Translations under genes and position numbers: made by a program
Notes under the pieces: model-generated
What the model saw: the letters and a program-made list of their open reading frames with translations, nothing else
Told to the model about the DNA's origin: nothing
Databases searched by the model: none
Origin: an uncultured Ruminococcus sp.
Lineage (GTDB): Bacteria > Bacillota > Clostridia > Oscillospirales > Ruminococcaceae
Assembly: GCA_947627175.1 (NCBI GenBank)
Contig: CANQVA010000003.1
Location: 62,001-126,000, forward strand
Direction of reading: 5' to 3'
Length of the DNA stretch: 64,000 nucleotides
Shown: in pieces, positions 16,762-25,024 of the stretch
Layout of the letters: each line of letters starts with the position of its first letter
Position numbering within the stretch: position 1 is the stretch's first letter

Positions 16762-18042
16762 TTAATTTCCGTTATAGAAATACTTTATACTTCCATCTGT
16801 ATATTCAACAGCTAACGGAATATTTTCTAATGCAAGTACACTGTCAAGACCGTCAGGAACAATTAACTCTACATGGAGTATATTGCAAGTAGGGTCTTTC
16901 ACATGGAAAATAATTTCATAACCATTTTTTTCATATGTGAACGGAATTTTTGTACTTTCCATTGTTGTTACATCTTCCGGGAAAATTATATAATTTCCGT
17001 TTATGCCGTCTTCTGAAAACTCAATTTCTAAATTTTCAGAATAGTTGTTTTCATCAACCCAGTACCAGTCTGTACCGCTCAATGAGAAGAAAACCTTAAA
17101 ATCAGGTCTTTGTATATTGAAATTATATACTTCACCATCATCAAAATTTACAATAAAGTTGCCGATGTCATCTTTACTTACAATAGTTCCTGTTCTTTTG
17201 TAACCGTCAGGTGAAACATAAGAAAACTGATTTTCTACAATTTCATAAGTTGTTGTTACAATCGTATTATCCATTGCAACACCGTATTCGTCAAAAGTGT
17301 ATTTAGTGAGTGAACCGTCCGAGCCGAAATCAAAACCCATATATTCACCGGACAATTCAACATAATAAAGTAAATCAAGATAACTATTTTGTGATTCAGA
17401 TTGAACATTATCTGTAACAGGTTCTGTTACAGCAGTCGGTGCTTCTGTTACAGGAGGTGCAACAGGGGCTTGTGTTACAGGCTGGGCAGGAGGTGTATTA
17501 TTATTACTGTTATTATTTTCACTTTCTGAAACAGGTTCTTCAACAGTCGGCGGTGTCTGCGGAACTCCACCGACAATTATTCCGGAATATTCAGTGTCAT
17601 TTGCATAGTCATGACCGCCGGCGACATAGCCTCTGTCTTTTGTTGTTACGGTAGTTTCTTCTGTAGAAGTTTCATTTTCCGAACTGTAATTACTTACAGC
17701 AGGTGTTTCATCAATTTCAAAATCGTCATTTCCGTTAAGATTTTTATGAAGTATAACAACACTTGTAATTCCTACAACAGCTATAATAAAAGCCGCAACG
17801 GAAGAAGTATATTTATGCCATAAAATACGGTTATAGCGTTCAGTACCTGAAACAACAATTTCCCCTTCGTCGTCATATTCACTTTCAGCTTCAACAGAAA
17901 AACCGCTTTTTTCCATGCATTTATTTACAATGCGTTTCTTTGCGTTTTCATCAAGAGCAGGATATTTTTCTGCTATTTCCTCAACAGAAAAGTCGTCAAG
18001 ATTATTCATCTGATTCATAAAATCTTTTTCGTTTTCATTCAT
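16762..18042 (-). CDS. membrane-anchored partner (putative anti-sigma factor) of the upstream ECF sigma factor
   Basis: The gene overlaps the end of an ECF sigma gene by 8 nt, the usual position for its anti-sigma factor. The first 75 residues are cytoplasmic and acidic, with a helical stretch (VEEIAEKYPALDENAKKRIVNKC). One membrane helix follows (about residues 81-98), then a 100-residue Thr/Pro/Asn-rich linker and an extracellular C-terminal domain of about 190 residues with many Tyr, Phe and Asp residues. I do not recognise that domain; it looks mainly beta. The name anti-sigma rests on topology and position, not on a recognised zinc-binding ZAS motif. The start at 18042 (MNENEK) has GGTG six bases upstream. 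Confidence 0.7.
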   Translation of the reverse strand: MNENEKDFMNQMNNLDDFSVEEIAEKYPALDENAKKRIVNKCMEKSGFSVEAESEYDDEGEIVVSGTERYNRILWHKYTSSVAAFIIAVVGITSVVILHKNLNGNDDFEIDETPAVSNYSSENETSTEETTVTTKDRGYVAGGHDYANDTEYSGIIVGGVPQTPPTVEEPVSESENNNSNNNTPPAQPVTQAPVAPPVTEAPTAVTEPVTDNVQSESQNSYLDLLYYVELSGEYMGFDFGSDGSLTKYTFDEYGVAMDNTIVTTTYEIVENQFSYVSPDGYKRTGTIVSKDDIGNFIVNFDDGEVYNFNIQRPDFKVFFSLSGTDWYWVDENNYSENLEIEFSEDGINGNYIIFPEDVTTMESTKIPFTYEKNGYEIIFHVKDPTCNILHVELIVPDGLDSVLALENIPLAVEYTDGSIKYFYNGN

Positions 18043-18601
18043 AATAATCACCATCTTTAAGAATTGTGCCTATCTTTTTTCGGGCACGTATGCTTCTTTT
18101 CTGTACAGCATTTGATGTCATTTTTAATATCTTTGCTATTTCATTGACTTTGTAATTATAGAAATACTGATACACTATTATTGAACTGTCAGGTTCTCCG
18201 AGAGATTTTACAGTATTCCAGAGATTACTATTTAATATGCGTTTTTCTGTTTCCTCTTCAATATCGTATGAAGCAGGCGGAATAATAATATTTTCATCAT
18301 CTATATCCGAATGCATATTATTTTTTCCTGTAATCTGCCTGAAAGCGTCAATAGCTCTACGCTTTGCAATAGTGCTTATATATGATTTCAGACTTCCTAT
18401 TCCGGACGAAAATTTTCCGGCATTTTTTAAAAGTTCAACCATAATATCACTTACGCAGTCCTCAACATCTTCCTTTGAACCGCATTTTCCGATTTTGTTA
18501 AGAACTATGGCATATACAAGATTTCCATATTGTTCAATAAGTGTTTCATAAGCCTGTCTTGGAGAACTGTTCAGCAACTGTTCCCATTCCGAATCTGTCA
18601 T
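18035..18601 (-). CDS. ECF-type RNA polymerase sigma factor
   Basis: Sigma region 2 covers about residues 15-80 (AYETLIEQYGNLVYAIVL, EDVEDCVSDIMVELLKN, SYISTIAKRRAIDAFR). Sigma region 4 covers about residues 130-180 (YFYNYKVNEIAKILKMTSNAVQKRSIRARKKI), the HTH that reads the -35. No region 3 is present, so this is a group IV (ECF) sigma of 188 aa. The ATG at 18601 is preceded by GGGTGG; the track's longer version adds unlikely residues. The downstream membrane protein overlaps it and is the probable regulator. It faces a second ECF sigma gene across a 300-bp gap. Confidence 0.88.
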   Translation of the reverse strand: MTDSEWEQLLNSSPRQAYETLIEQYGNLVYAIVLNKIGKCGSKEDVEDCVSDIMVELLKNAGKFSSGIGSLKSYISTIAKRRAIDAFRQITGKNNMHSDIDDENIIIPPASYDIEEETEKRILNSNLWNTVKSLGEPDSSIIVYQYFYNYKVNEIAKILKMTSNAVQKRSIRARKKIGTILKDGDYYE

Positions 18602-18902
18602 CTTTCCACCCCCTACTAACTTAATAACAAACGAAATACATTCTTCATTATATACGTTCGCAATGTACAATAAAAAAGGACATATTTAATTATATTTTCT
18701 TTTTTTAACATGAAATATAATATGCCCTCATAACATTTTACCACGTTTCAAGTTATTACCGCAACCAATTAACAGGGAATTTACAAAAAGTTCATAATTC
18801 AAAGTTTAAAAAAATAAAAATATATTTTCTGAAAAAATATGTCACAATTCCGTTGTCAGATGTGTTATATTATATAGGACGTCCTAAAAAGAGGTGAATT
18901 TG
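18602..18902. other. divergent intergenic region between two ECF sigma genes
   Basis: These 301 bp separate two divergently read sigma genes. The sequence is AT-rich with several TATAAT-like strings on both strands and a perfect 12-bp palindrome near the plus-strand gene. No ORF with a ribosome site was seen. Confidence 0.5.
18875..18886. promoter_or_regulatory. 12-bp perfect palindrome upstream of the second ECF sigma gene
   Basis: TAGGACGTCCTA lies directly after a TTATATTATA stretch and five bases before the GAGGTG ribosome site. Its place near the likely transcription start suits an operator, but no known regulator is matched. Confidence 0.35.
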
Positions 18903-19451
18903 GTGACATATGAAGATTCTGAAAAACTAAAAAAGATTTATGATATTTATGAACAGCCTATGTATAGAATAGCTTTTGCTGTACTTAAAAATTCCGAATT
19001 GGCAGAAGATGCTGTTTCAGATGCTTTTATAAGAATAATCAGCCGTCTTAAAAAGATAACAGAACCGAACAGCCCGAAAACTAAGGCATATATAGTTAAG
19101 GTTATAAAAAGCACATCTATAAATATATACAGAAAAAATAAACGCTCTCTTGCCTGTGAAACACCGATAGACGATACTGTAATACAAATTCCCGACAGTT
19201 CACAGAACGTCGAAGAACACGTTGAAGAGGTAATTGACAGACAGAACAAAAGAAATTTATTAAATAAACTTAATGAAACTGACCGTAATATCATAAATCT
19301 AAGGTGCGGAGATGAACTTTCATGGAAAGAAGTTGCTGAAAGAACTGACCTCACTGAAAGCACTGCACGGAAACGTTTTGAACGTGCAAAAAAATATCTT
19401 ATAAAAAAGAAAGGAGATATGACTGATGAAGAATATCAGACTACCGAATAA
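18903..19451 (+). CDS. second ECF-type RNA polymerase sigma factor
   Basis: Region 2 is at residues 8-75 (KIYDIYEQPMYRIAFAVLKN, AEDAVSDAFIRIIS, TKAYIVKVIKSTSINIYRK). Region 4 is at about residues 120-170 (LNETDRNIINLRCGDELSWKEVAERTDLTESTARKRFERAKKYL). The length is 182 aa. The track starts at a GTG that is part of the ribosome site GAGGTG; the GTG at 18903, six bases after it, is a better start. The next gene overlaps its end by 26 nt and encodes a membrane protein that is its probable regulator. The protein is not a close copy of the neighbouring sigma factor. Confidence 0.87.
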   Translation: MTYEDSEKLKKIYDIYEQPMYRIAFAVLKNSELAEDAVSDAFIRIISRLKKITEPNSPKTKAYIVKVIKSTSINIYRKNKRSLACETPIDDTVIQIPDSSQNVEEHVEEVIDRQNKRNLLNKLNETDRNIINLRCGDELSWKEVAERTDLTESTARKRFERAKKYLIKKKGDMTDEEYQTTE

Positions 19452-20967
19452 TAATGAATGGAACAGTATAATTGATGATGCATTTTCATCAGATGAAATT
19501 CACACGTTCTCCGAAAATTACAATATGAAAAAGCAGTCAATGCGGAAAGGAATTGCTATGAAAAAAAATAATCTGATGCTGAATTTAACTGTTGCGGCAG
19601 CAGCTCTCGCAGTAGTTGCATTTCCGACAGGTATCTATTTCAGTACACATACAGCAGGAACTCAACCGTCTACTGAAATTCCGGCTGAAAACGACGAAAT
19701 TACAGTCAATGAGGAAACAACAGAAGAATTTGCACAACAAATTGCAGACACAGAAATTACTGTCAATGACGGAGTGGACGACGGAGAAGTCAACAAAGAT
19801 ACACACGTATTCACAGAAGAAGATGATGTAATCAACACTGACTTCAACATTGACTATGACACAATATATGATGTTGAATACGGCTGGTTGCCTGAAGGTC
19901 TTGAATATCAGGAACAAGACAGTCCATATGGAGGAAAATTCCATAATTGGGATACTGATGACGGCATGACCCCTATACTTACAAAAGTTCCAAAAGGTGC
20001 AACATATTGTGAAGATATAGGAAACCCTGAAATAGAAGCTGAAAAAACCGTATGGTCAAATGACGGTAAAACAGTTTCAATGTATTACAGAAGCACTTAT
20101 GGTTCTGATAATATCAGTCCTAATTTCGGGCGTATAGCATTTATATATTTTGACAATACGCCGTATGTCCTTCAATTATATGTAACCGACGGAATTTCAG
20201 AAGAAGATTTTTATAAAATTATTAAAAATGTAAAACTCGTACCCTCCGAAAAAGAAACAACTTCACTCTTTACGCAAGAAGAAGAAACAACAGATTCTTA
20301 CAATGATTCAGAAACAACAACAGTGCAAGTTTCAGAATCAGCAGTTTCAGAAACATCAACAGATATTCTTCCGACAGTAAAGGTCGGCGAAACGATTAAT
20401 GAAAAATATTATGATGTATGGGGAAAAGTTTCAGCTACAGTAACTAATGTAAGTTTCAATGACAATCTGGACGGTATTACAACAGACAATATAGGAAATA
20501 ACGCTGATTACAGCCAATATCTCAACACAGACGGTTCACTTATTGAGAATGTCCGCAAATGGTTCAAGTCTGAAGATAATACAGAATTTAAAACTGAAAC
20601 AGTACCTATAAGCATTATGACGGTAAATATTACCTATACAAATAACGGCACAGAACCTGTTGACGATTACTGCATATGTCCGACTTTGCAGACAAAAGAC
20701 GATGGATATTTTCTATGTCTGAGTGATTACAACAAAGTTATGTCAAAAGATGACGTTTATTATATTGATACTTTCAAAGAACTTATGCATGATGATATGT
20801 GCTTTTCATTCAGTTGCCCGAAACAGTCCGGAAAAAATAACATCTGCCTTGAACCGGGCGAATCTACAGAAGTAACACTTGCATTTGTAGTTGAGAACAA
20901 ATTCCGTGATAATCTCTATCTCTCAATGGATAAAAATGGTTTTGTTGACCTCTCAGACCATGAATAA
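19426..20967 (+). CDS. membrane-anchored partner (putative anti-sigma factor) with large extracellular region
   Basis: The gene overlaps the upstream sigma gene by 26 nt, so the two are coupled. Residues 1-50 are cytoplasmic, one membrane helix lies at about 51-72, and the rest is outside. The first extracellular domain (about 140-270) contains YGWLPEGLEYQEQ and a DGISEEDFYKIIKNVKL ending, a pattern like DUF4367-type domains seen on anti-sigma proteins; that match is tentative. A Thr/Ser/Glu linker follows, then a second domain (about 315-513) with VGETINEKYYDVWGKVSATVTNVSF and INITYTNNGTEP-like strands, probably an immunoglobulin-like or DUF4352-like fold. The two anti-sigma candidates in this window do not share their outer domains. 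Confidence 0.68.
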   Translation: MKNIRLPNNNEWNSIIDDAFSSDEIHTFSENYNMKKQSMRKGIAMKKNNLMLNLTVAAAALAVVAFPTGIYFSTHTAGTQPSTEIPAENDEITVNEETTEEFAQQIADTEITVNDGVDDGEVNKDTHVFTEEDDVINTDFNIDYDTIYDVEYGWLPEGLEYQEQDSPYGGKFHNWDTDDGMTPILTKVPKGATYCEDIGNPEIEAEKTVWSNDGKTVSMYYRSTYGSDNISPNFGRIAFIYFDNTPYVLQLYVTDGISEEDFYKIIKNVKLVPSEKETTSLFTQEEETTDSYNDSETTTVQVSESAVSETSTDILPTVKVGETINEKYYDVWGKVSATVTNVSFNDNLDGITTDNIGNNADYSQYLNTDGSLIENVRKWFKSEDNTEFKTETVPISIMTVNITYTNNGTEPVDDYCICPTLQTKDDGYFLCLSDYNKVMSKDDVYYIDTFKELMHDDMCFSFSCPKQSGKNNICLEPGESTEVTLAFVVENKFRDNLYLSMDKNGFVDLSDHE

Positions 20968-20983
20968 ACCTGTTATAAAAAAA

Positions 20984-21007
20984 CTCCCTGTATAGGGAGC
21001 TTTTTTT
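20984..21007. terminator. intrinsic terminator shared by converging genes
   Basis: The stem CTCCCT / AGGGAG has a 4-nt loop, is flanked by A and T runs on both sides, and lies between the sigma partner gene and the converging MATE gene. Confidence 0.75.
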
Positions 21008-22370
21008 ATGCACTTACTTGTATATTTTCACGTATGACATTTTTTGCAGATGCTTTTTTTATACATATAGCACATACTATGACACAATAAGTAGTCGCAA
21101 CAATCCATGCCGCCTGGTCTGTAAAACATATAGCCGTAAAGCCATATTCGGGAACAAACTTCTTACTTACAAATATTCTTGCGAACATCTCCAATACACC
21201 CGAAAATATAGCCATTCCTGAATAGCCTATGCCTTGTATGCTCATACGGCAGGTATTCAGAATGCCGAGTGACCAATAGAAAAAGCCGACACAAACCATA
21301 TATTTTGCAGAAGCGTCAAGTACAGCTGTTTCGGTACTTTTCACAAACATAAGCGAAAGCGGTCTTCCAAAGAAAATAAGAACAATTCCGATTATTATGC
21401 CGTAAATTGTATTTACAGCCGTACCTCTGATAATTCCCTGTTTCACTCTGTCCGTTTTTCCTGCTCCGAGGTTCTGACTGCTGAATACTGACACACCCGT
21501 TGCTATTGCATCAAATGGACACATTGCAAGCTGTTTCAATTTGGCAGACACCGCAAACGCCGATACGTAAACATCAGAAAGAGCATTGTTGGCGGACTGC
21601 ATAACCATACTGCCAATAGCTGTAATGGAATATTGTAATCCCATAGGTACGCCCATTATAAAAAGTTCCTTTACTGCATATGAATTGAATTTGCATATAT
21701 CTTTTGTAAGTTTAAGAAGAGGATATTTTTTCTGAATAACTACAAAACAAGCTATACCACTGCAAGCCTGTGCCATAATTGTTGCAAGTGCCGCACCAGC
21801 ACAGCCAAGCGGTATAATTACTATGAATGTAAGGTCAAGTATTATATTAAGTACTGCCGACACCGCAAGAAATATAAACGGTGTTTTGCTGTCACCTATA
21901 GCACGCAACATACCTGAAAGAAGATTATAGAAAAGTGAAAAGGGTATTCCGATGCATATGATGAATAAATACATATAAGCATCTTTTCTGATGTTTTCAG
22001 AAACTTTCATTATATCAAGAATATTGTTGCATAAAAGACACGTAAGAACAGTAAGAATAACAGCAAATATTCCCGTTAAAATATATGAATGAAAAACTGT
22101 ACTCCGCAGTCTGTCAGGCTGTTTTGCACCGAAATATTTAGCCATTGGTATTCCGAATCCTGCACATATACCTATGCAAAAACCAAGAACAAGAAACAAT
22201 ACACTGCTTGTCGCACTTACTGCCGCCAGTGCATCAACGCCCAGTATACGCCCGACTATTGCCGCATCAATCATATTATAAGCCTGCTGTAGAATATTTC
22301 CCAAAAGCAAAGGCAATGAAAAATTTATAATCAGCTTTATCGGACTGCCCTCTGTCATGCTTTTAGTCAT
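21006..22370 (-). CDS. MATE family efflux transporter
   Basis: This 454-aa protein has about 12 membrane helices. MTEGSPIKLIINFSLPLLLGNILQQAYNMIDAAIVGRILG is the classic MATE start, and ICAGFGIPMAKYFGAK and VYVSAFAVSAKLKQLAMCPFDAIATGVSVFSSQNLG are conserved loops. It belongs to the same broad group as the MATE at 10999 but is clearly divergent. The substrate is unknown. The start at 22370 has AAGGAG ten bases upstream and a good promoter before it; the track's 41-residue extension crosses that promoter and is rejected. Confidence 0.9.
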   Translation of the reverse strand: MTKSMTEGSPIKLIINFSLPLLLGNILQQAYNMIDAAIVGRILGVDALAAVSATSSVLFLVLGFCIGICAGFGIPMAKYFGAKQPDRLRSTVFHSYILTGIFAVILTVLTCLLCNNILDIMKVSENIRKDAYMYLFIICIGIPFSLFYNLLSGMLRAIGDSKTPFIFLAVSAVLNIILDLTFIVIIPLGCAGAALATIMAQACSGIACFVVIQKKYPLLKLTKDICKFNSYAVKELFIMGVPMGLQYSITAIGSMVMQSANNALSDVYVSAFAVSAKLKQLAMCPFDAIATGVSVFSSQNLGAGKTDRVKQGIIRGTAVNTIYGIIIGIVLIFFGRPLSLMFVKSTETAVLDASAKYMVCVGFFYWSLGILNTCRMSIQGIGYSGMAIFSGVLEMFARIFVSKKFVPEYGFTAICFTDQAAWIVATTYCVIVCAICIKKASAKNVIRENIQVSA

Positions 22371-22404
22371 GCCGAAATCACTCCTTTTTTGTACACTGAT
22401 TAGC

Positions 22405-22433
22405 ATTCTATCACTTTTTTTCGGCAATGTCAA
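22405..22433 (-). promoter_or_regulatory. promoter of the MATE gene at 21006
   Basis: On the minus strand TTGACA, 17 bp, TAGAAT, some 35 nt before the chosen start. Confidence 0.7.
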
Positions 22434-22457
22434 CCGGTGACATAAATTTTTTCTGAC

Positions 22458-22487
22458 AAAAAAAGGACTCCGAAAAGTCCTTTTTTT
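22458..22487 (-). terminator. intrinsic terminator after ldh
   Basis: The stem AAAGGACT / AGTCCTTT with a 6-nt loop is followed on the minus strand by a T8 run, 36 nt past the ldh stop. Confidence 0.8.
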
Positions 22488-22522
22488 ATACAATATTCTG
22501 TAATCAGATTATATGCATTTTA

Positions 22523-23476
22523 TCAGAGTTCAAGACCGTTGAAATTATCTTCAAGCACTTTTCTTGAATTTTGGAATCTTTCTTTTTCCTCATCTGTAAG
22601 TGAAAGTTCAACAATTTCCTTAACGCCGTTTCTGCCGATAATGCACGGCACACCTATAAATACATTTTTGCTGTCATATTCTCCGCACAACTTTGCTGAA
22701 ACTGTAAGAACACTGTTTTCATCGCCGAGAATAGCCTTTACAATACGTGCAATAGCCATACCTATGCCATAATATGTAGCTCTTTTAGCTTTGATAATTT
22801 TGTAAGCAGATGTGCGAACCTGTTCTTCAATAGAACGCATATCGTCCATATTGTAGTCATTGCGTTCATCTTCAAGAATTTCCGTAACAGATTTAGTTGC
22901 AAGCATAACCTGCGAAAGCGGTACAAATTCACTGTCACCATGTTCACCGATTACATAAGCGTGAATATTTTTCGGGTCAACCGTGAAATAGTCACCAAGA
23001 AGATAACGCAGTCTTGCTGTATCAAGTGAAGTACCCGTACCAATAACACGTGAAGCACCAAAACGTGAGAGTTCATATGTAACTCTTGTCATGATGTCAA
23101 CAGGATTTGTTGCAACAAGGAATATACCGTCAAAACCCGACTTTACAACAGGGTTTATAATAGAGCGGAAAACCTCTGTATTACGCTGTAAAAGGTCAAG
23201 ACGTGTTTCGCCCTCCTTTTGTGCGACACCTGCGGCTATAACAACAATATCAGCGTCTATGCAGTCCTTGTAATCACCTGCATAAATTCTCATATTTGAC
23301 TTTGCAAAAGCAAGTCCATGGTTCAAGTCCATAGCCTCACCGTTTGCACGTTCCTTATTTACATCAATAAGGACAAGTTCGTTGCATATACCGCCCTGAT
23401 TTACAAGGGCATATGCAAAACTCATGCCGACCATACCTGTACCAATCAGCACTACTTTTCTTTTATCAGTATTCAT
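22523..23476 (-). CDS. ldh: L-lactate dehydrogenase
   Basis: Ldh reduces pyruvate to L-lactate with NADH, regenerating NAD+ in fermentation. VVLIGTGMVGMSFAYALVN is the dinucleotide-binding loop, ELVLIDVNKERANGEAMDL the Asp-ended strand, GETRLDLLQRN the active-site loop with the Gln that distinguishes lactate from malate dehydrogenases, and VIGEHGDSEFVPLS carries the catalytic His. The length of 317 aa is standard. It stands alone between its own promoter and terminator. Confidence 0.95.
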   Translation of the reverse strand: MNTDKRKVVLIGTGMVGMSFAYALVNQGGICNELVLIDVNKERANGEAMDLNHGLAFAKSNMRIYAGDYKDCIDADIVVIAAGVAQKEGETRLDLLQRNTEVFRSIINPVVKSGFDGIFLVATNPVDIMTRVTYELSRFGASRVIGTGTSLDTARLRYLLGDYFTVDPKNIHAYVIGEHGDSEFVPLSQVMLATKSVTEILEDERNDYNMDDMRSIEEQVRTSAYKIIKAKRATYYGIGMAIARIVKAILGDENSVLTVSAKLCGEYDSKNVFIGVPCIIGRNGVKEIVELSLTDEEKERFQNSRKVLEDNFNGLEL

Positions 23477-23507
23477 ATACTAAACCTCCGATTGAAATTA
23501 TATATTG

Positions 23508-23536
23508 ATTATACACCATATTTATCAACAAGTCAA
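23508..23536 (-). promoter_or_regulatory. ldh promoter
   Basis: On the minus strand TTGACT, 17 bp, TATAAT, followed by GGAGG before the ldh ATG. Confidence 0.75.
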
Positions 23537-23564
23537 TAGTAATTTCATAAAAATAACAAAAAAT

Positions 23565-23600
23565 AAAAAAACAGACTGCGGAGAACAGTCTGTTTTTGTT
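23565..23600 (-). terminator. intrinsic terminator after the UDP-sugar pyrophosphorylase gene
   Basis: The stem ACAGACTG / CAGTCTGT with a 7-nt loop and a T7 run on the minus strand directly follows the stop codon. Confidence 0.8.
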
Positions 23601-23604
23601 ATAA

Positions 23605-24837
23605 TTATAATTTAATTCCGTTTTGTATGAGTAGTTTCCTTGCCGATTCAACAGAATCAACTCCCTCTGCGTTTTTTACAGGTGCAAATTCTTTACAGCG
23701 TTCTACTTCATAGGGCAAACAACTTTCCTGAAGGTGCACCATATCAAGAACAAGAGTTTCAAATTTATAGCCGTTATTTTCATCGGGAATAACGAAACTG
23801 CCGTTATTATCCATATAGGGAATTTTTTTCTCGACAACGTGTACAGGCATTTTTTCGGCAATAATATCTTCAAGCCGTTCAACCTTGAAAAGATAGTTGA
23901 GAATTACGCCGTATTTATAGGCAAGCTGACCGTTTTCTTTTGTAAGGGTACGCATTTCTTTTGTCATTTCGTAATATTCAACGATTGACGGTTTGCCGTC
24001 CTCAAGACATAATACGCCTACTCTTTCATCAGGTGAAACTTTGCTTACAACCTTGCTCCCCGACTGACTGCCTGAATTTATGACAGCCCCAATAAAGCAC
24101 GGGTCTGCAATCTGCTGTAATACGTTGTCAACCGCAAAAACATTTATCCATTCAATGCCCTTATTCTTTATATCTTTCAACAGTCCTGCCCTTACTATTG
24201 ACGAAAACCAACCGCCATTTCCATTAGGCGAAATTGAAATACATGACCTGCTTTCCATGTAGATTCTTCCGTTGAAATCGGAAGACGGTGCCATGTCCTG
24301 AATAAAGAACTTGACATATTTTTTGTCATAGCCGAAATAATTCTTTTCTTCAAAGAAATTTACGGTATCATCATGATTTTTTTCACTCGTCATAATATAC
24401 AGCGGAACATATACCCCTGTATCTTTTACTACTTTCATTAGATTATTCATAAGACATTCAAATATATACAGTTCTTTTGAAATGCCTATATTGAACATAC
24501 CTTTCGGTTTATCAAACCCAAGGCGTGTACCCTGACCGCCTGCAAGAAGAACAGCGGCAACTTTTCCCTCTTTTATTGCCTCTGAACCTGCTGAATAATA
24601 TGTTTCTCTGTTCTTTTCAATATCTTCAATAGTAACAGCATCAAGCGGTTCAAACTTTCCTCTTTTTGAAGAAATATTATTTTCATCCTTTAAATTTTCA
24701 AGAACAGAAAAATCAGTCATTTCAATCTGCGAAAGCAATTCAGCCTTTTCGGTGTTGTTAAGTTCGTCATAATAAGCAAGTATATGCTCCTGACCATATT
24801 TTTTTAATATATTTTCTGCTGTATCAAATTCAATCAC
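23605..24837 (-). CDS. UDP-sugar pyrophosphorylase, UDPGP family (UAP1-like)
   Basis: The 410-aa protein belongs to the eukaryote-like UDPGP family rather than the GalU family. AAVLLAGGQGTRLGFDKPKGMFNIG is the nucleotide-binding signature with the activating Lys, followed by YIMTSEKNHDDTVNFF, FIQDMAPS, PNGNGGWFSSIV and NVFAVDNVL, where the Asp binds Mg2+. Such enzymes make UDP-GlcNAc, UDP-glucose or related sugars from UTP and the sugar 1-phosphate; the N-terminal part (HILAYYDELNNTEKAELLSQI) resembles UAP1. The start is a GTG at 24837 with a strong AGGGGGG upstream. It has its own promoter and terminator. Confidence 0.88.
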   Translation of the reverse strand: MIEFDTAENILKKYGQEHILAYYDELNNTEKAELLSQIEMTDFSVLENLKDENNISSKRGKFEPLDAVTIEDIEKNRETYYSAGSEAIKEGKVAAVLLAGGQGTRLGFDKPKGMFNIGISKELYIFECLMNNLMKVVKDTGVYVPLYIMTSEKNHDDTVNFFEEKNYFGYDKKYVKFFIQDMAPSSDFNGRIYMESRSCISISPNGNGGWFSSIVRAGLLKDIKNKGIEWINVFAVDNVLQQIADPCFIGAVINSGSQSGSKVVSKVSPDERVGVLCLEDGKPSIVEYYEMTKEMRTLTKENGQLAYKYGVILNYLFKVERLEDIIAEKMPVHVVEKKIPYMDNNGSFVIPDENNGYKFETLVLDMVHLQESCLPYEVERCKEFAPVKNAEGVDSVESARKLLIQNGIKL

Positions 24838-24888
24838 TGATACAACCCCCCTCTATATTTTTTTAATCTATAATATTCTATTTTTACA

Positions 24889-24917
24889 ATTATATCATAT
24901 TGACTTATTACAGTCAA
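24889..24917 (-). promoter_or_regulatory. promoter of the UDP-sugar pyrophosphorylase gene
   Basis: On the minus strand TTGACT, 17 bp, TATAAT, about 50 nt before the GTG start. Confidence 0.75.
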
Positions 24918-25024
24918 GCATATAACAGGCAATTTATATAAATATATGTCAATCACCTGAAATAATACTGGCAGTTTTGTTACTTATTCACAAAAGTTAC
25001 TGTTAATAATTGTAAAAATGAATA

